Under the pieces are notes generated by a model that was not told the DNA's origin, did not search any database, and saw only the letters and a list, made by a program, of their open reading frames with translations. From positions 70,947,573 to 71,011,572 of the forward strand of contig NC_087065.1 in NCBI RefSeq assembly GCF_963678635.1: 64,000 nt of DNA, written 5' to 3'. Position numbers and translations under genes: made by a program. Shown piece after piece: positions 63,590 to 64,000 of the stretch (positions are counted from its first letter, which is position 1; each line of letters begins with the position of its first letter). This stretch comes from Symsagittifera roscoffensis (lineage: Eukaryota; Xenacoelomorpha; Acoela; Convolutidae).

Positions 63590-64000
63590 TATAATTTTTT
63601 AATCCCAGTTTTGGAAACACTTATTTCAACTTACACACAAAAAGTATTTCCCTGTACTTCTCTAGATAGAAGCAGTATTGGGTTTGAATTTGAGACGGAC
63701 AGTAATCTTTTTTTTTTGGATATGCGTGATACCCACCTCAGTTTAAAGCTTCAATTATTCAAAGGAAGATTGTTTGATGCTTTCAAAAAAGAAAAAACAG
63801 AAGATAAAGCAAAATCGGAGGCAGATTCAGATGAGGAACCACAGTCTTACTTAACTCATGTAAACAATCTACTACTTTCTCTATTCTCCAATTGTGAAGT
63901 TTAATTTAATAATACAATGGTTAACAACGCCTATGGACTATATCCTCATAAAGCACAAATATCGATCGAATTCAACTCGTCGTCAGTGAGTAATAAAGGA
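63590..64000 (+). pseudogene. Polinton major capsid protein, N-terminal part, in-frame stop, cut by the window
   Basis: The frame reads SSIGFEFETDSNLFFLDMRD, a Lys/Glu/Asp-rich loop, and THVNNLLLSLFSNCEV, matching the start of the first jelly roll of the Polinton major capsid protein. A TAA at 63,902-63,904 then interrupts, and the same frame continues with NNTMVNNAYGLYPHKA to the window edge. No ATG is visible in the ORF, which begins with TTG. The gene is inactive. Confidence 0.8.

Larger units (their letters stand above)
45060..64000. mobile_element. Decayed Polinton (Maverick), running off the right edge
   Basis: Protein-primed DNA polymerase B (minus strand), a packaging ATPase, a retroviral-type integrase, a minor capsid protein, a small basic protein and the start of the double-jelly-roll major capsid protein occur together, which defines a Polinton. 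The left end is taken as the G-rich stretch near 45,060-45,105, followed by subterminal repeats. A similar G-rich end recurs at 47,742, so two related elements may be nested or joined. Most core genes carry stops or frameshifts. The capsid protease is not seen. The right end lies outside the window. Confidence 0.88.

Overview
This is nuclear DNA of an invertebrate animal. It is AT-rich, has a spliced host gene, and is filled with eukaryotic transposons. A probable trans-splice acceptor, close gene spacing like that of a nematode operon, and the transposon types present point to a nematode or similar animal, but the sequence does not prove this. Most of the window is mobile DNA.

1-25,558: a giant Ty3/Gypsy-type LTR retrotransposon on the minus strand. 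The full element is 1,010-25,558 (24,549 bp), with two 933-bp LTRs that I read as differing at only three positions. The end of an older, related element (1-965) lies beside it. Reading along the minus strand, the young element has a 5' LTR, a primer-binding site, a ~2.9-kb leader with about sixteen CCCTCCGGATT-type repeats, a Gag N-terminal part split by an in-frame TGA, Gag plus protease, then Pol (RT, RNase H, integrase). After Pol come a macrodomain-like ORF joined to Pol by a perfect A_AAA_AAT slip sequence, a 1,446-residue protein with one SGNH-hydrolase domain and one SGNH-like repeat, a 315-residue ORF, and a long ORF split by a second in-frame TGA. About 9.3 kb of coding sequence lies downstream of Pol. 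The RT has lost motif A, so this copy cannot transpose on its own.

25,559-44,500: host sequence with repeats. A secreted group XII phospholipase A2 gene has two exons (26,880-27,294 and 33,533-33,672). Its 6.2-kb intron holds a dead antisense CR1-type LINE. About 120 bp past its poly(A) signal is a strong acceptor followed by two short membrane-protein ORFs only 6 bp apart, ending at a shared poly(A) signal. The rest of this region holds tRNA-derived SINE pieces, a 993-bp tandem duplication, small satellites and a few hypothetical ORFs.

45,060-64,000: a decayed Polinton/Maverick running off the right edge. Protein-primed DNA polymerase B is on the minus strand. Its C-terminal half is present four times, three of them in a 2.2-kb tandem array whose units each carry a ~100-bp foldback. 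On the plus strand are uncharacterised ORFs, a possible exonuclease, a packaging ATPase, a retroviral-type integrase, a minor capsid protein, a small basic protein and the start of the major capsid protein. Nearly all the recognisable core genes carry stops or frameshifts.
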